Shown: in pieces, positions 1 to 12,380 of the stretch
How positions within the stretch are numbered: position 1 is the first letter of the stretch
Layout of the letters: each line of letters starts with the position of its first letter
Source of the DNA: Dactylosporangium vinaceum
GTDB taxonomy: Bacteria; Actinomycetota; Actinomycetes; Mycobacteriales; Micromonosporaceae
DNA: 64,000 bases
Assembly: GCF_019904175.1 (NCBI RefSeq)
Contig: NZ_CP061913.1
Location: 2,294,001 to 2,358,000 of the forward strand
Reading direction: 5' to 3'
The notes under the pieces: model-generated
What the model saw: the letters and a program-made list of their open reading frames with translations, nothing else
The model's database searches: none
What the model was told of the DNA's origin: nothing
Translations under genes and position numbers: made by a program

Positions 1-425
1 TCGGCCGCGTCCGCGCCCCGGTCGCCGGAGCCGGCACCGCCGTCGGGCGCGATGGTGAGGTCGCTGTGGTTGCTCGTCTGGTCGTAGATGCGCGTGATCC
101 GGCACGTGGTGCCGTTGCAGAACGCGTCCTGGTCGGCGGCGTTGGCGTACCCGCCCGCGGCGAGCAGCCCGATGTTGTGCGTGGCCCCGCTGTCGGCCCG
201 CTGCACGGTGTAGAGCGGCCCGTTGTACGCCGCGAACAGCGCCCGGGTCGTGCTGTGCGCGGCCACGCAGGCCGTGCCGTTGGAAGCGTAGATGTCGCAC
301 GGCAGGGGCCCGGCGGCCTGCGCCGTCCCGGTGAGCCCGACAATGCCGGCGGCGGTGAGGGCCAGGCTCGCGACGAGGGAGAGGACCACTCTCCGCCGCC
401 GGCCTGGTCGTGATCGACTGACCAC
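1..425 (-). CDS. Secreted alpha-L-arabinofuranosidase (GH54, ArfB type), 5' part only
   Basis: The minus-strand frame opens with GTG at 425, preceded by an AGAGG ribosome site, and runs off the left edge after 141 codons. An Arg-rich start and a hydrophobic stretch ending in TAQA-A form a clear signal peptide. The mature part begins LPCDIYASNGTACVAAHSTT, then YNGPLYTVQRADSG, IGLLAAGGYANAADQD and TRIYDQTSNHSDL, which is the opening of the ArfB catalytic domain (GH54). Such enzymes release arabinofuranosyl side chains from hemicellulose outside the cell. The catalytic residues and any carbohydrate-binding domain lie outside the window. The family is recognised from these motifs; exact substrate is inferred. 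Confidence 0.8.
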   Translation of the reverse strand, partial: MVSRSRPGRRRRVVLSLVASLALTAAGIVGLTGTAQAAGPLPCDIYASNGTACVAAHSTTRALFAAYNGPLYTVQRADSGATHNIGLLAAGGYANAADQDAFCNGTTCRITRIYDQTSNHSDLTIAPDGGAGSGDRGADAA

Positions 426-613
426 GGAGGACCTCTTTCGTTCGGGGGTGTGATGGAGCCCGATGGCGGTGGACCCCGGCAACGCATTGGTGTCTCAGTA
501 TGGTTGTTCACGATCGTCTTTGGTAGAACATGTTGATAAGTGTTGGATCACCGGCGTTTCGGTGTGACGGGACTGTCATATACGCCCGATCGGCGTGTCG
601 TGAGCCATCGGGG

Positions 614-2111
<1,498 letters not shown>

Positions 2112-2144
2112 CCCCCCAACCCTCCGGGAGATCATGGCGGCGCA

Positions 2145-2171
2145 CCGGCCGGGCCAGGACAGCCCGGCCGG
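2145..2171. terminator. Hairpin between convergent argG and ung
   Basis: A perfect 10-bp stem CCGGCCGGGC / GCCCGGCCGG with a 7-nt loop lies 34 bases after the argG stop and 43 bases after the ung stop on the other strand. There is no T-tract, which is usual in high-GC actinobacteria. A bidirectional terminator role is inferred from position. Confidence 0.5.
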
Positions 2172-2213
2172 CTGCGCCGCGCCCGCCGTCGACGGGGGCC
2201 CGCTCGGCGGCTG

Positions 2214-2921
2214 TCACAGGCGGGGCATCGCCGGGGACCAGCGCACCGGTGGGGTGCCGGCCGCCATCAGCGCCGCGTTGATCCGGCTGAACGGGCGGCT
2301 GCCGAGGAAGCCCGACGTGTTCATGGGGCTGGGGTGGCCGGCCCGCAGGACGACGTGCCGCGGGTTGGTGATCAGGGGTGCCTTCGCCTTCGCGGCCGCG
2401 CCCCACAGCACGAACACGACCGGCTCGGCCCTGTCGTTCAGCGCCCGGATCGTGGCGTCGGTGACGTTCTCCCAGCCGTGGCCCTTGTGCGAGTTCGGGG
2501 TACCGGCGCGGACCGTCAGCACCGCGTTCAGGAGCATCACGCCCTGGCGGCACCAGGCGGTCAGGTCGCCGGACGGGGGCGGTTCGACGCCGAGGTCGTC
2601 GCGCATCTCCTGATACACGTTGCGCAGTGACGGCGGGACCGGCACGCCCGGCGGCACGCTGAAGCTGAGGCCGTGGGCCTGGCCGGGCTTGATGTACGGG
2701 TCCTGCCCGAGGATGAGCACCCGCGTCGCCGCGAGCGGGCACAGCTTGTACGCGGCGTAGATGTCCTGCTTGCGCGGGTACACGGGGCCGGAGTTGTACT
2801 GCTCGACAACGAACGCGGAGAGCGCGGCGACGACGTCGGGGTCGACGTAGGGGCTGACCGCCGCGCGCCAGTCGTCGGGCATGAAGTCCAGCAGGTACAC
2901 GGGCTTCGTCGGTTCGGCCAT
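2214..2921 (-). CDS. ung: Uracil-DNA glycosylase, family 1
   Basis: Ung removes uracil from DNA to start base-excision repair. The water-activating motif LGQDPY is at residues 71-76 (Asp74), followed by GQAHGLSFSV, the Asn-containing LLNAVLTVR and the DNA-intercalation motif HPSPMNTSGF. Length is 235 residues, normal for the family. The ATG at 2921 was preferred over an in-frame TTG at 2930: TAGATT stands 7 nt before it, consistent with a leaderless start, and the family usually begins close to this point. It is the last gene of a minus-strand run and lies 10 bp after the MFS gene. Confidence 0.93.
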   Translation of the reverse strand: MAEPTKPVYLLDFMPDDWRAAVSPYVDPDVVAALSAFVVEQYNSGPVYPRKQDIYAAYKLCPLAATRVLILGQDPYIKPGQAHGLSFSVPPGVPVPPSLRNVYQEMRDDLGVEPPPSGDLTAWCRQGVMLLNAVLTVRAGTPNSHKGHGWENVTDATIRALNDRAEPVVFVLWGAAAKAKAPLITNPRHVVLRAGHPSPMNTSGFLGSRPFSRINAALMAAGTPPVRWSPAMPRL

Positions 2922-2931
2922 GGCCGGCAAT

Positions 2932-4329
2932 CTATCGCGTCCGCGGGAGGCGGACGGCCGCGGCGACGCCGGCCGCCGCGATCAGGGCCATGAGGGCGAA
3001 GACGACGGCGAACGGCGCGGCCGGCGCGGCCGGGCGCACGGTGAAGACGGCGCCGGTGACCGCGACGCCGGTGACGGCCGCGACCTGCCGGATGGTGCTG
3101 AACATCCCCGATGCGGCGCCCGCGGCGGACGGGTCGACGGCGGCCATGGCGGCGACCGACAGCGGCGACCACGCGACGGCGTTTGCCGCTCCGAGCACCG
3201 CTGCTCCACACGCAGACCACCACGGGTGTACGTCAAGCACGACGACGAGCCCGATGAGCAGCATGCTCGCGGTGAGCAGCGCCAGGCCCACGATCGCCGG
3301 CCGGCGGGGCCCCGCACGGTCGACCCACCGGCCGCCTGCCGGCGACAGCAGCGCCGCGATCACCGCGTCCGGGGCCATGACCAGTGCGGCCTCCAGCGGT
3401 CCGAGGCCGCGGACCTCCTGCAGGTACAGCATCGCCGGCAGCGCGGACGCGATGACCACCGTCCCGAGCGCGGCCACCGCGACGCTCGCCGCGCGGAACC
3501 CGGGCGAGCGCAGGACCGCCGGCGGGGTCAGCGCCACGGGCCCGAGCCGCCGCTCGCGGGCGACGAAGGCGGCCAGCAGTACCGCCGCCGGCCCGCCCGC
3601 GGCGGCGATCCCGGCCGCCGGAAGGTCCCGCCAGGCCAGCAGCGCCCAGACGAGCAGGCCGAGACCGGCGGTGCTGAGCAGCGCCCCGGGCAGGTCCAGC
3701 CCCGCGGCGTGGCCGGGGCTGCCCGGAATCCAGCGGAGCCCCAGCAGCAGCGCGGCGCCACAGAGCGGGACGTTGACCAGGAACACCCACCGCCAGTCCA
3801 GGGCCGCGGTCAGCACCCCGCCGAGCAGCGGCCCCAGCAGCGCCCCGGCCGACGCGACGGTGCCCCACAGCCCGAGGGCCCGCCCGCGCTCGCCGGCGTC
3901 GAACAGCCGCCGGATCAGCGTGAGCGGCTGCGGCGCCATCGCGGCCGCGGCCAGCCCCTGCACGACGCGCAGCAGCACGAGCCAGCCGATCGACGGCGCC
4001 ACCCCGCACAGCGCCGAGGCCACCGCAAACCCGGCCATCCCGGCCAGGAACACCCGCTTCGGGTCGTACCGATCACCCAGCCGCCCGGCGACGAGCAGCG
4101 GCACCGAGAACGCCAGCAGGTATCCGGCCGTCACCCAGAACACCCCGGCCACCCCGGCCCGCAGGTCCTGCTGGATGCGCGGGCTCGCGACGGCCACGAT
4201 CGTCGTGTCGAGCAGGATGACGAAGAACCCGGCGAGCAGCGCGGCCAGCCCCGCCCACCGGCCCGTCACCGGCCGGGCGCGCGGCACGCGGCCAGGGGCG
4301 GGCGCTCCGCCCGGGAACGCCGGCTCCAC
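2932..4329 (-). CDS. MFS drug exporter, DHA2 (14-TMS) family
   Basis: A 465-residue hydrophobic protein predicted to sit in the plasma membrane and export drugs or metabolites by proton antiport. It shows LDTTIVAVASPRI in helix 1 (DHA2 motif D1), GRLGDRYDPKRV (motif A) and a motif-C-like stretch LGPLLGGVLTAALDWRWVF. About 14 membrane segments can be read. A GGAGG site lies 4 nt before the GTG start. It sits 33 bp behind the metallo-hydrolase gene and 10 bp before ung, so co-transcription is likely. The substrate cannot be told from sequence. Confidence 0.85.
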   Translation of the reverse strand: MEPAFPGGAPAPGRVPRARPVTGRWAGLAALLAGFFVILLDTTIVAVASPRIQQDLRAGVAGVFWVTAGYLLAFSVPLLVAGRLGDRYDPKRVFLAGMAGFAVASALCGVAPSIGWLVLLRVVQGLAAAAMAPQPLTLIRRLFDAGERGRALGLWGTVASAGALLGPLLGGVLTAALDWRWVFLVNVPLCGAALLLGLRWIPGSPGHAAGLDLPGALLSTAGLGLLVWALLAWRDLPAAGIAAAGGPAAVLLAAFVARERRLGPVALTPPAVLRSPGFRAASVAVAALGTVVIASALPAMLYLQEVRGLGPLEAALVMAPDAVIAALLSPAGGRWVDRAGPRRPAIVGLALLTASMLLIGLVVVLDVHPWWSACGAAVLGAANAVAWSPLSVAAMAAVDPSAAGAASGMFSTIRQVAAVTGVAVTGAVFTVRPAAPAAPFAVVFALMALIAAAGVAAAVRLPRTR

Positions 4330-4362
4330 GGAACCTCCGTCAGGAGATCGAGCCTGCCGGGG

Positions 4363-4959
4363 CTACCAGCCTCTGGCGCGCCACTGCGGGATTGACGGGC
4401 GCTCGGCCCCGAGCGTCGAGTCCTTGCCGTGGCCGGGGTGGATCGTCGTCGAGTCCGGTAGCGGGCCGAAGACCTTCGCCTCCAGGTCGCCCATCAGGGA
4501 GTTGAAGTCGGCTGGGTTCGTCGTCTTCCCGGGACCGCCGGGAAACAGGGAGTCGCCGGAGAAGAGGTGGCCGCCGTCCTGCGCGTAGTACAGCGCGATC
4601 GAGCCCGGGGTGTGGCCCACCAGGTGGATCACCGAGAGCGTGCTCGCGCCGACCTGGAGGGTGTCGCCCTCGTGCAGGTAGGCGGTGACGGCCGGGATCT
4701 CGGGGGCGTCGGCCGGGTGGGCCAGGGACTCGGCGCCGGTGGCGGCCAGGACCTCCTCCAGGGCGATCCAGTGGTCCGGGTGGCGGTGGGTGGTGACGAC
4801 CGCGCGGATGCCGCCCGGCTCGATGAACTGCAGCAGGCGGGGTGCCTCGTTGGCCGCGTCGATCAGGACTGCCTCGCCGGTGGCGCGGTCGCGCAGCAGG
4901 TACGCGTTGTTGTCCATCGGGCCGACCGACAGCGACGTGATCTCGAGTCCGGTGGTCAT
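4363..4959 (-). CDS. MBL-fold metallo-hydrolase (glyoxalase II-like)
   Basis: A 198-residue metallo-beta-lactamase-fold protein with the zinc motif THRHPDHW, then HLVGHTPGS, the bridging Asp in FSGDSLFPGG and the late His in IHPGHGKDS, so all metal ligands are present. Small proteins of this type hydrolyse thioesters or similar substrates. The ATG at 4959 overlaps the stop of the preceding mycothiol-isomerase-like gene (ATGA), which fixes the start. The pairing with a mycothiol-linked enzyme suggests, but does not prove, a mycothiol thioester substrate. Confidence 0.85.
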   Translation of the reverse strand: MTTGLEITSLSVGPMDNNAYLLRDRATGEAVLIDAANEAPRLLQFIEPGGIRAVVTTHRHPDHWIALEEVLAATGAESLAHPADAPEIPAVTAYLHEGDTLQVGASTLSVIHLVGHTPGSIALYYAQDGGHLFSGDSLFPGGPGKTTNPADFNSLMGDLEAKVFGPLPDSTTIHPGHGKDSTLGAERPSIPQWRARGW

Positions 4960-5624
4960 TTCCAAGCCTCCAGGTCGGGCCGGTCGCCGGTGAGGTCCGT
5001 GCCGTCGCTGCGGCCAGTGAGCCAGGCGGCCAGGGCGTGGACCTCGCCGGTGACGGTCGGGGCGTCGGCGACGGCGAGCAGGGTGGTGCCGTCGGGGGTG
5101 GTCAGGGTCGCGGCGCGCGGGGTGGCCGGGTCGTGCAGGATGCGCCGGGAGAACGCCTCGGGCCAGTCGGACGGCCGGTAGGCGGCGTCGAGATCGACGT
5201 GGTGCAGCTCGACCTCGCAGAGGCGGGACCAGACCAGGCGGGCCGCGGGGATCTCGGTGCCGGAGGGCAGGGCGACGACCGCGGACCAGGACTCGGCGGG
5301 CAGGGCGTCGATCGCGGTGGCGAGGCGGGTCGCGGCGGCGGCCAGGTCGGCGCGCTGGACTTCGGCGGGGCGGCCGGCGCCGGCCTCGATGTCGGCGTCG
5401 CGGGCGGCCGGGGAGGCGTAGGCGGGGGTGCGGACGCTGGTGCGGGCCCAGGTCAGCAGGTTGACGTACGCGTCGGCGTTGCGGGCCAGGTGGGTGACCA
5501 CGTGGCCGCGGGTCCAGCCCGGGCACAGCGACGGCCGGGTGAGGTCCAGGTCTTCGAGGGTGGCGAGGAGGCGGGTGGTGGCCCGCTCCAGCTCGGCGTT
5601 GAGGGCCAGCGGATCGGCGGTCAC
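4956..5624 (-). CDS. Maleylpyruvate isomerase/DinB-like mycothiol-dependent family protein
   Basis: The 222-residue product has the MDMPI N-terminal domain: CPGWTRGHVVTHLARNADAY near residues 39-58 with the metal-binding His, and CEVELHHVDLDAAY around residue 143, matching the Glu-xxx-His ligands of mycothiol-dependent maleylpyruvate isomerase. Proteins of this fold are usually mycothiol S-transferases or isomerases; the true substrate is unknown. The GTG start has TAGGGT 6 nt upstream and could be leaderless, or be read from the preceding gene, 9 bp away. It overlaps the downstream hydrolase by 4 bp. Confidence 0.8.
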   Translation of the reverse strand: MTADPLALNAELERATTRLLATLEDLDLTRPSLCPGWTRGHVVTHLARNADAYVNLLTWARTSVRTPAYASPAARDADIEAGAGRPAEVQRADLAAAATRLATAIDALPAESWSAVVALPSGTEIPAARLVWSRLCEVELHHVDLDAAYRPSDWPEAFSRRILHDPATPRAATLTTPDGTTLLAVADAPTVTGEVHALAAWLTGRSDGTDLTGDRPDLEAWK

Positions 5625-5633
5625 CGCCCCACC

Positions 5634-6068
5634 CTAGCGCTGCCGGACGCCCACCTCGCGCGGGAGGTCGCCGACGGCCCAGTGCAGTTCGTCCTCCCAG
5701 TCGGCGACGCTCAGGTCGACGGTCTCGAAGGACAGGCGGGCGCCGATGGGCTTGCCGAGGTACCCGGCGAAAAGATCATGGACCGCGACGAGCCGCTGGC
5801 CGACCGCGAAGGCCGCGGGGTCGCCGCCGGCGGCCGGGCGGACCTCCAGGCGGCCGTACACGCCCATGTCCGCGTCCGTCCCGCGCTCCTCGACGATCAC
5901 GTCCAGGATCTCGTCCTCGGCGCCGACGTGGAAGCCGTAGCAGGCGCCGCCGAAGGTGAGCCAGAACCGCATGAGCGAGTCGTCCTGCCCGGGGGAGACG
6001 TGCCACTGGACGTCGGCCCGCTCCAGGCGGAGTCCGACGGCGCCGGCCAGCACATGCGAGGGGAGCAC
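5634..6068 (-). CDS. Conserved hypothetical protein, 144 aa
   Basis: I do not recognise this protein. It is acidic and soluble, rich in beta-prone segments such as RADVQWHVSPGQDDSLMRFW and ACYGFHVGAEDEILDVIVEE, with no signal peptide or membrane segment. The GTG at 6068 has TATGGT 6 nt upstream and no ribosome site, so the transcript is probably leaderless and this is likely the promoter-proximal gene of the minus-strand run down to ung. Codon use is like that of its neighbours. Confidence 0.65.
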   Translation of the reverse strand: MLPSHVLAGAVGLRLERADVQWHVSPGQDDSLMRFWLTFGGACYGFHVGAEDEILDVIVEERGTDADMGVYGRLEVRPAAGGDPAAFAVGQRLVAVHDLFAGYLGKPIGARLSFETVDLSVADWEDELHWAVGDLPREVGVRQR

Positions 6069-6129
6069 GCCCCGACCATAGCCCCGATATTCGGTTTCGC
6101 GTTGCGGACGCGCTACCTACCGTGGGTTT

Positions 6130-6145
6130 CCGAACGCTCGTTCGG
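6130..6145. promoter_or_regulatory. Candidate LexA (SOS) box upstream of rsgA
   Basis: The 16-bp palindrome CCGAACG-CT-CGTTCGG contains CGAAC-GCTC-GTTCG, which fits the Gram-positive/actinobacterial LexA core CGAACNNNNGTTCG exactly in its fixed positions. It starts 31 bp before the rsgA start and just after a possible -10 (TACCGT, 6118-6123). rsgA is followed 143 bp later by uvrA, a classic SOS gene. A TetR-type operator is the main alternative reading. Confidence 0.45.
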
Positions 6146-6160
6146 ATCGGAAGGACTACC

Positions 6161-7195
6161 GTGAGTATCGACCTGTCGGCCCTCGGCTGGGACGACGGCT
6201 TCGCCGAGTGCTTCCGGCGCGCCTTTGCGCTGCCCGGGCACCGGCCGGCGCGCGTGAGCCGGGTGGACCGGGGCGTCTGTACCGCGCTCACGTCCGCCGG
6301 GCCCGTGCGCGCCAGTGTGGCCGGCGGACTGCTGGCCCGGGCCGCGCACGACCCGCGGGCGCTGCCGTGCGCGGGGGATTGGCTCGTGGTGCGGGAGTGG
6401 CCGGACGGGCGCGTCACGGCTGAGGCGGTACTTCCGAGACGCACGGCAATTGTCCGGGCCACCGCCGGTGAGGACTCCTTCGGCCAGGTGCTGGCGGCCA
6501 ACCTCGACGCCGTCGCGGTGGTCGAGCCGGTCGACCCGTCGCCCGACATCGGCCGGATCGAGCGCCTCCTGGCGCTCGCCTGGGAGTCGGGGGCGCGGCC
6601 GCACCTCGTGCTGACGAAGGCGGACCTGGCCGCCGACCCGGAGGCCCTCGCGCTGCAGATGCCCGGGCGGGAGTCCGGGGTGGCCGTGCACGCGGTCAGC
6701 GCGCGGACCGGGCTGGGCCTGGACGGGCTGCGACCCCTCGTGGCGCGCGGGCGCACGCTCGGGCTGCTGGGCCAGTCCGGGGCCGGGAAGTCGAGCCTGG
6801 TCAATGCGCTGGCCGGGGCGCCGCTGATGCAGACGCGGGCGCTGCGGGCCGACGGGCGGGGCCGCCATACCACCACATACCGCGCACTCATCCCCATGCC
6901 GGACGGCGGTGCCGTGCTGGACACCCCGGGCGTGCGGCTTGTCGGCATGTTCGACGCGGTCGCGGGGCTCGACCGCGCATTCGGGGATGTGACGCTGCTC
7001 GCGCAAGGCTGCCGTTTCCAGGACTGCCGGCACGGTGACGAGCCGGGCTGCGCCGTCCGGGCGGCCGTCGAGGACGGCGAGCTCAGCGCCCGTCGCTTCG
7101 CCAGTTGGCAGAAACTGCAAAAAGAGCAGAAGCTGGCATCGGTACGGCGGGTCCGTCGCGAAAGCCGCGAACGTCGACGACCGGCCAGGGGATGA
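6161..7195 (+). CDS. rsgA: Ribosome small-subunit GTPase RsgA (YjeQ)
   Basis: RsgA is a circularly permuted GTPase that checks late maturation of the 30S subunit. The permuted motif order is visible: G4 TKAD (152-155), G5 SAR (180-182), P-loop GQSGAGKSS (204-212), G2 TTT (237-239) and G3 DTPG (254-257), followed by the zinc knuckle Cys284, Cys289, His291, Cys297. The GTG at 6161 was chosen because GGAAGG lies 6 nt before it; an in-frame start at 6122 has no such site. Length of 344 residues is normal. The C-terminus is strongly basic, fitting rRNA contact. Confidence 0.92.
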   Translation: MSIDLSALGWDDGFAECFRRAFALPGHRPARVSRVDRGVCTALTSAGPVRASVAGGLLARAAHDPRALPCAGDWLVVREWPDGRVTAEAVLPRRTAIVRATAGEDSFGQVLAANLDAVAVVEPVDPSPDIGRIERLLALAWESGARPHLVLTKADLAADPEALALQMPGRESGVAVHAVSARTGLGLDGLRPLVARGRTLGLLGQSGAGKSSLVNALAGAPLMQTRALRADGRGRHTTTYRALIPMPDGGAVLDTPGVRLVGMFDAVAGLDRAFGDVTLLAQGCRFQDCRHGDEPGCAVRAAVEDGELSARRFASWQKLQKEQKLASVRRVRRESRERRRPARG

Positions 7196-7338
7196 GCAGC
7201 GGCGTTTCCCCCGTTCGAGAGCGGTCGGACGGGTAGGGCGCCAGAAAATGTCATACCCCCTGGCTAGAGTTGTCGGCTGGCACCGGGACGGTGTTCCGAC
7301 CTGCTGAATGACCGGTCGATTACTCGCCAAGGGGAAGC

Positions 7339-10491
<3,153 letters not shown>

Positions 10492-11198
10492 CCCGACCGG
10501 CCGCCGCCCGCCCGCCTGGCTCCTCGGCGGACGGTCGGCGGCCGCACCGCTCGCCGGCCGATGTGGAGACCCCGGGCACCGCCCCGCAGCACCCACATCG
10601 TCAAGCGATGACCCATGCGCTCTGCTGCGACCCGAAATCCACCGGCGGGCTTCGGTGGCCCCGCCCGGCCGCGCAGCAGACTCAAGCGGCGTCACGCCAC
10701 GCGCTCCGATCCCGGCCGCCGTCCGCGCGCGCTCGACCCGGACATGGGCCGGCCCGGCGGCTGCTTGAGCGGGGCTCGAAGGTCCTCGGCCCCGCACTGC
10801 CCGCGCTCGGCCTCGACAGTGATCAGTTCGGGCTCCCGGCCGGACGGTCGCCTGGCCGGCCTCGTGCCATCCTCTGCGTCATCGACCGCCGCGGGCTGAC
10901 CGGCATCCTGGCGATGATCTCTTGACGCCCATCGGAGCGTGGTCTCGGCGATCGTGGCGCCGAACAGGACCCGCCTGACATCAGCCATCTCCTCGTAGGG
11001 CGCATATGTGCTCGCCGCCGGTGTGGCCACGATAAGTCGGGCGCTCCGCGCCGCGACTTATCGGACTTATACCCTGTCAGGCGATATGGCGCTTATATCC
11101 GTTTCGCGGGCACAAAACTCGCGATGAGCGGAGCGGGGCGGCGGTCAGGTTGCGCTGCTACGGTGGCCGCTGGCGAGGCTGACCTCAGGAGGAACCGC
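10492..11198. other. Gene-free stretch after uvrA
   Basis: About 700 bases separate uvrA from the next ribosome site. I see no convincing gene: an open minus-strand frame (10692-11030) has no family resemblance and a composition unlike the neighbours. The right third carries the palindromic element described separately. The rest could hold a decayed gene, but nothing supports a particular identity. Confidence 0.5.
11030..11087 (+). repeat. Dispersed palindromic element, copy A
   Basis: A hairpin with outer arms CGATAAGTCG (11030-11039) and CGACTTATCG (11054-11063) and inner arms GGCGC/GCGCC is followed by GACTTAT and a short segment ending in GGCGATATGG. The same layout recurs at 51337 and 57467, always in the same orientation and always between genes. 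In this copy the segment after GACTTAT reads ACCCTGTCAGGCG, nearly the reverse complement of copy B. It resembles a REP-type or small non-autonomous element. Confidence 0.7.
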
Positions 11199-11726
11199 GT
11201 GCCAGAAGAGGACGTCTTCAACCTTTGCTCCGCGCGCTCCGGGCGCCGGGCGCTGCTGCTCGGTGCGAGTGCCATGGGCGTCGCCGTGCTGGCCGGCTGT
11301 GGCGGCGACGATGCAGCCCCGCCGAGCGCCGCAGGCAGCCCGGGCGGCTCCAGTGCGCCCGCCGCGCCGGCCACGACCGGGGGCAATCCGTTCGACGACG
11401 GCGGGTCGTCGGGCGGGGCCGGGCAGCAGGTGCCGGGCAACTCGCTCATCGGCGTGGGCGAGGTCCCGGTCGGCGGTGGCGTGATCGTCAAGGACAGCGT
11501 GCTGGTGCTGCAGCCGACGAAGGGGGCCTTCAAGGCGTACGAGGCGGCCTGTCCCCATGAGGGTGCGATCCTCGACCCGCCGTTCGACGGGAACCCGATC
11601 ATCATGTGCCCGCGGCACAACTCGAAGTTCAAGGTCGCGGACGGGAGCAAGGTGTCAGGGCCCACGCCGCGCGGGCTCAAGGGGATCAAAGTGGATGTCA
11701 AGAGCGGGTACGTCGTGCGCAGTTAG
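11199..11726 (+). CDS. Rieske (2Fe-2S) lipoprotein, first of two
   Basis: A 175-residue exported iron-sulfur protein. A twin-arginine-like SGRRALLLGAS precedes a lipobox LAGC, then a Gly/Ser/Pro/Ala-rich linker of some 60 residues, then the Rieske fold with ACPHEGA and MCPRHNSKF supplying the Cys-His pairs for a 2Fe-2S cluster. The start at GTG 11199 follows an AGGAGGA site 5 nt away. Export by Tat with the cluster already folded is expected. It likely acts as a membrane-anchored electron carrier; its partner is unknown. A close paralogue follows immediately. Confidence 0.88.
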   Translation: MPEEDVFNLCSARSGRRALLLGASAMGVAVLAGCGGDDAAPPSAAGSPGGSSAPAAPATTGGNPFDDGGSSGGAGQQVPGNSLIGVGEVPVGGGVIVKDSVLVLQPTKGAFKAYEAACPHEGAILDPPFDGNPIIMCPRHNSKFKVADGSKVSGPTPRGLKGIKVDVKSGYVVRS

Positions 11727-11861
11727 TCGTAGCCGTCCGTGATGCCTAGATTGCGGATTGGGTGCCGAACTCCCAGTTTTTGTTGAGCATTGAACCGTAT
11801 CCTCCATGATCTGTGTATCTCTGGCCAGAGCCTGCGGGCACCCGACCATTGGAGGAACTGG

Positions 11862-12278
11862 ATGAGTGAGACGACCCGCCGCGCGGTGCTGGCCGGGGCG
11901 GCCGGCGTGACGGCCGTGAGCGTCCTGGCCGCCTGCGGCGACGACAGTGGCTCGGACAGCACTGCGAGCTCCGGCTCGACCCCGGGAGGGCCGATCGCCA
12001 AGAAGGCCGACATCCCGGTCGGTGGTGGAAAAATCGTTTCTGCTGATGGGGGTACCGTCATCACGCAGCCCGAGGCCGGAACGTACAAAGCGTTCACAGC
12101 GATCTGCACCCACCAGAACTGCGTCGTGACGAGCGTTGCCGACAACACGATCGACTGCAAGTGCCACGGCAGCTCGTTCTCGGCCAAGGACGGCTCGGTG
12201 ACCAACAAGCCCGCGACCGCGCCGTTGAAGGAGAAGACGCTGCGGTTCGAGGGCGACGACATCTACGTGACGAAGTAA
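11862..12278 (+). CDS. Rieske (2Fe-2S) lipoprotein, second of two
   Basis: The 138-residue product starts MSETTRRAVLAGAAG, a Tat-type signal, with lipobox LAAC, a short Ser/Gly linker, and the Rieske ligands ICTHQNC and KCHGSSFS. The disulfide-type Cys in CTHQNC and the Cys preceding the second motif are present here, unlike in its upstream neighbour, so the two may differ in redox potential. The ATG has GGAGGA 5 nt upstream. Shared motifs such as GEVPVGGG/ADIPVGGG show that the two genes arose by duplication. A strong terminator follows. Confidence 0.88.
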   Translation: MSETTRRAVLAGAAGVTAVSVLAACGDDSGSDSTASSGSTPGGPIAKKADIPVGGGKIVSADGGTVITQPEAGTYKAFTAICTHQNCVVTSVADNTIDCKCHGSSFSAKDGSVTNKPATAPLKEKTLRFEGDDIYVTK

Positions 12279-12312
12279 GACCTGACAGTCCGCGCTGCGT
12301 TGGGCGGACGCC

Positions 12313-12353
12313 AGGGCCGGTTGCCGCGTTCGGTGACCGGCCCTCAACTTTTT
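12313..12353 (+). terminator. Intrinsic terminator after the second Rieske gene
   Basis: AGGGCCGGT (12313-12321) pairs perfectly with ACCGGCCCT (12336-12344) and is followed by CAACTTTTT. A real T-tract is unusual in this window and makes this the clearest rho-independent terminator here; it separates the Rieske gene from uvrC. Confidence 0.8.
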
Positions 12354-12380
12354 GTCGTACCCCCCGGATAGTCTCGAACC

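Noticed and set aside
10692..11030. Possible minus-strand gene of 112 codons in the gap after uvrA
   Set aside because: No family resemblance, no ribosome site at the GTG, and it starts at the edge of the palindromic element; could be a decayed gene but cannot be supported.
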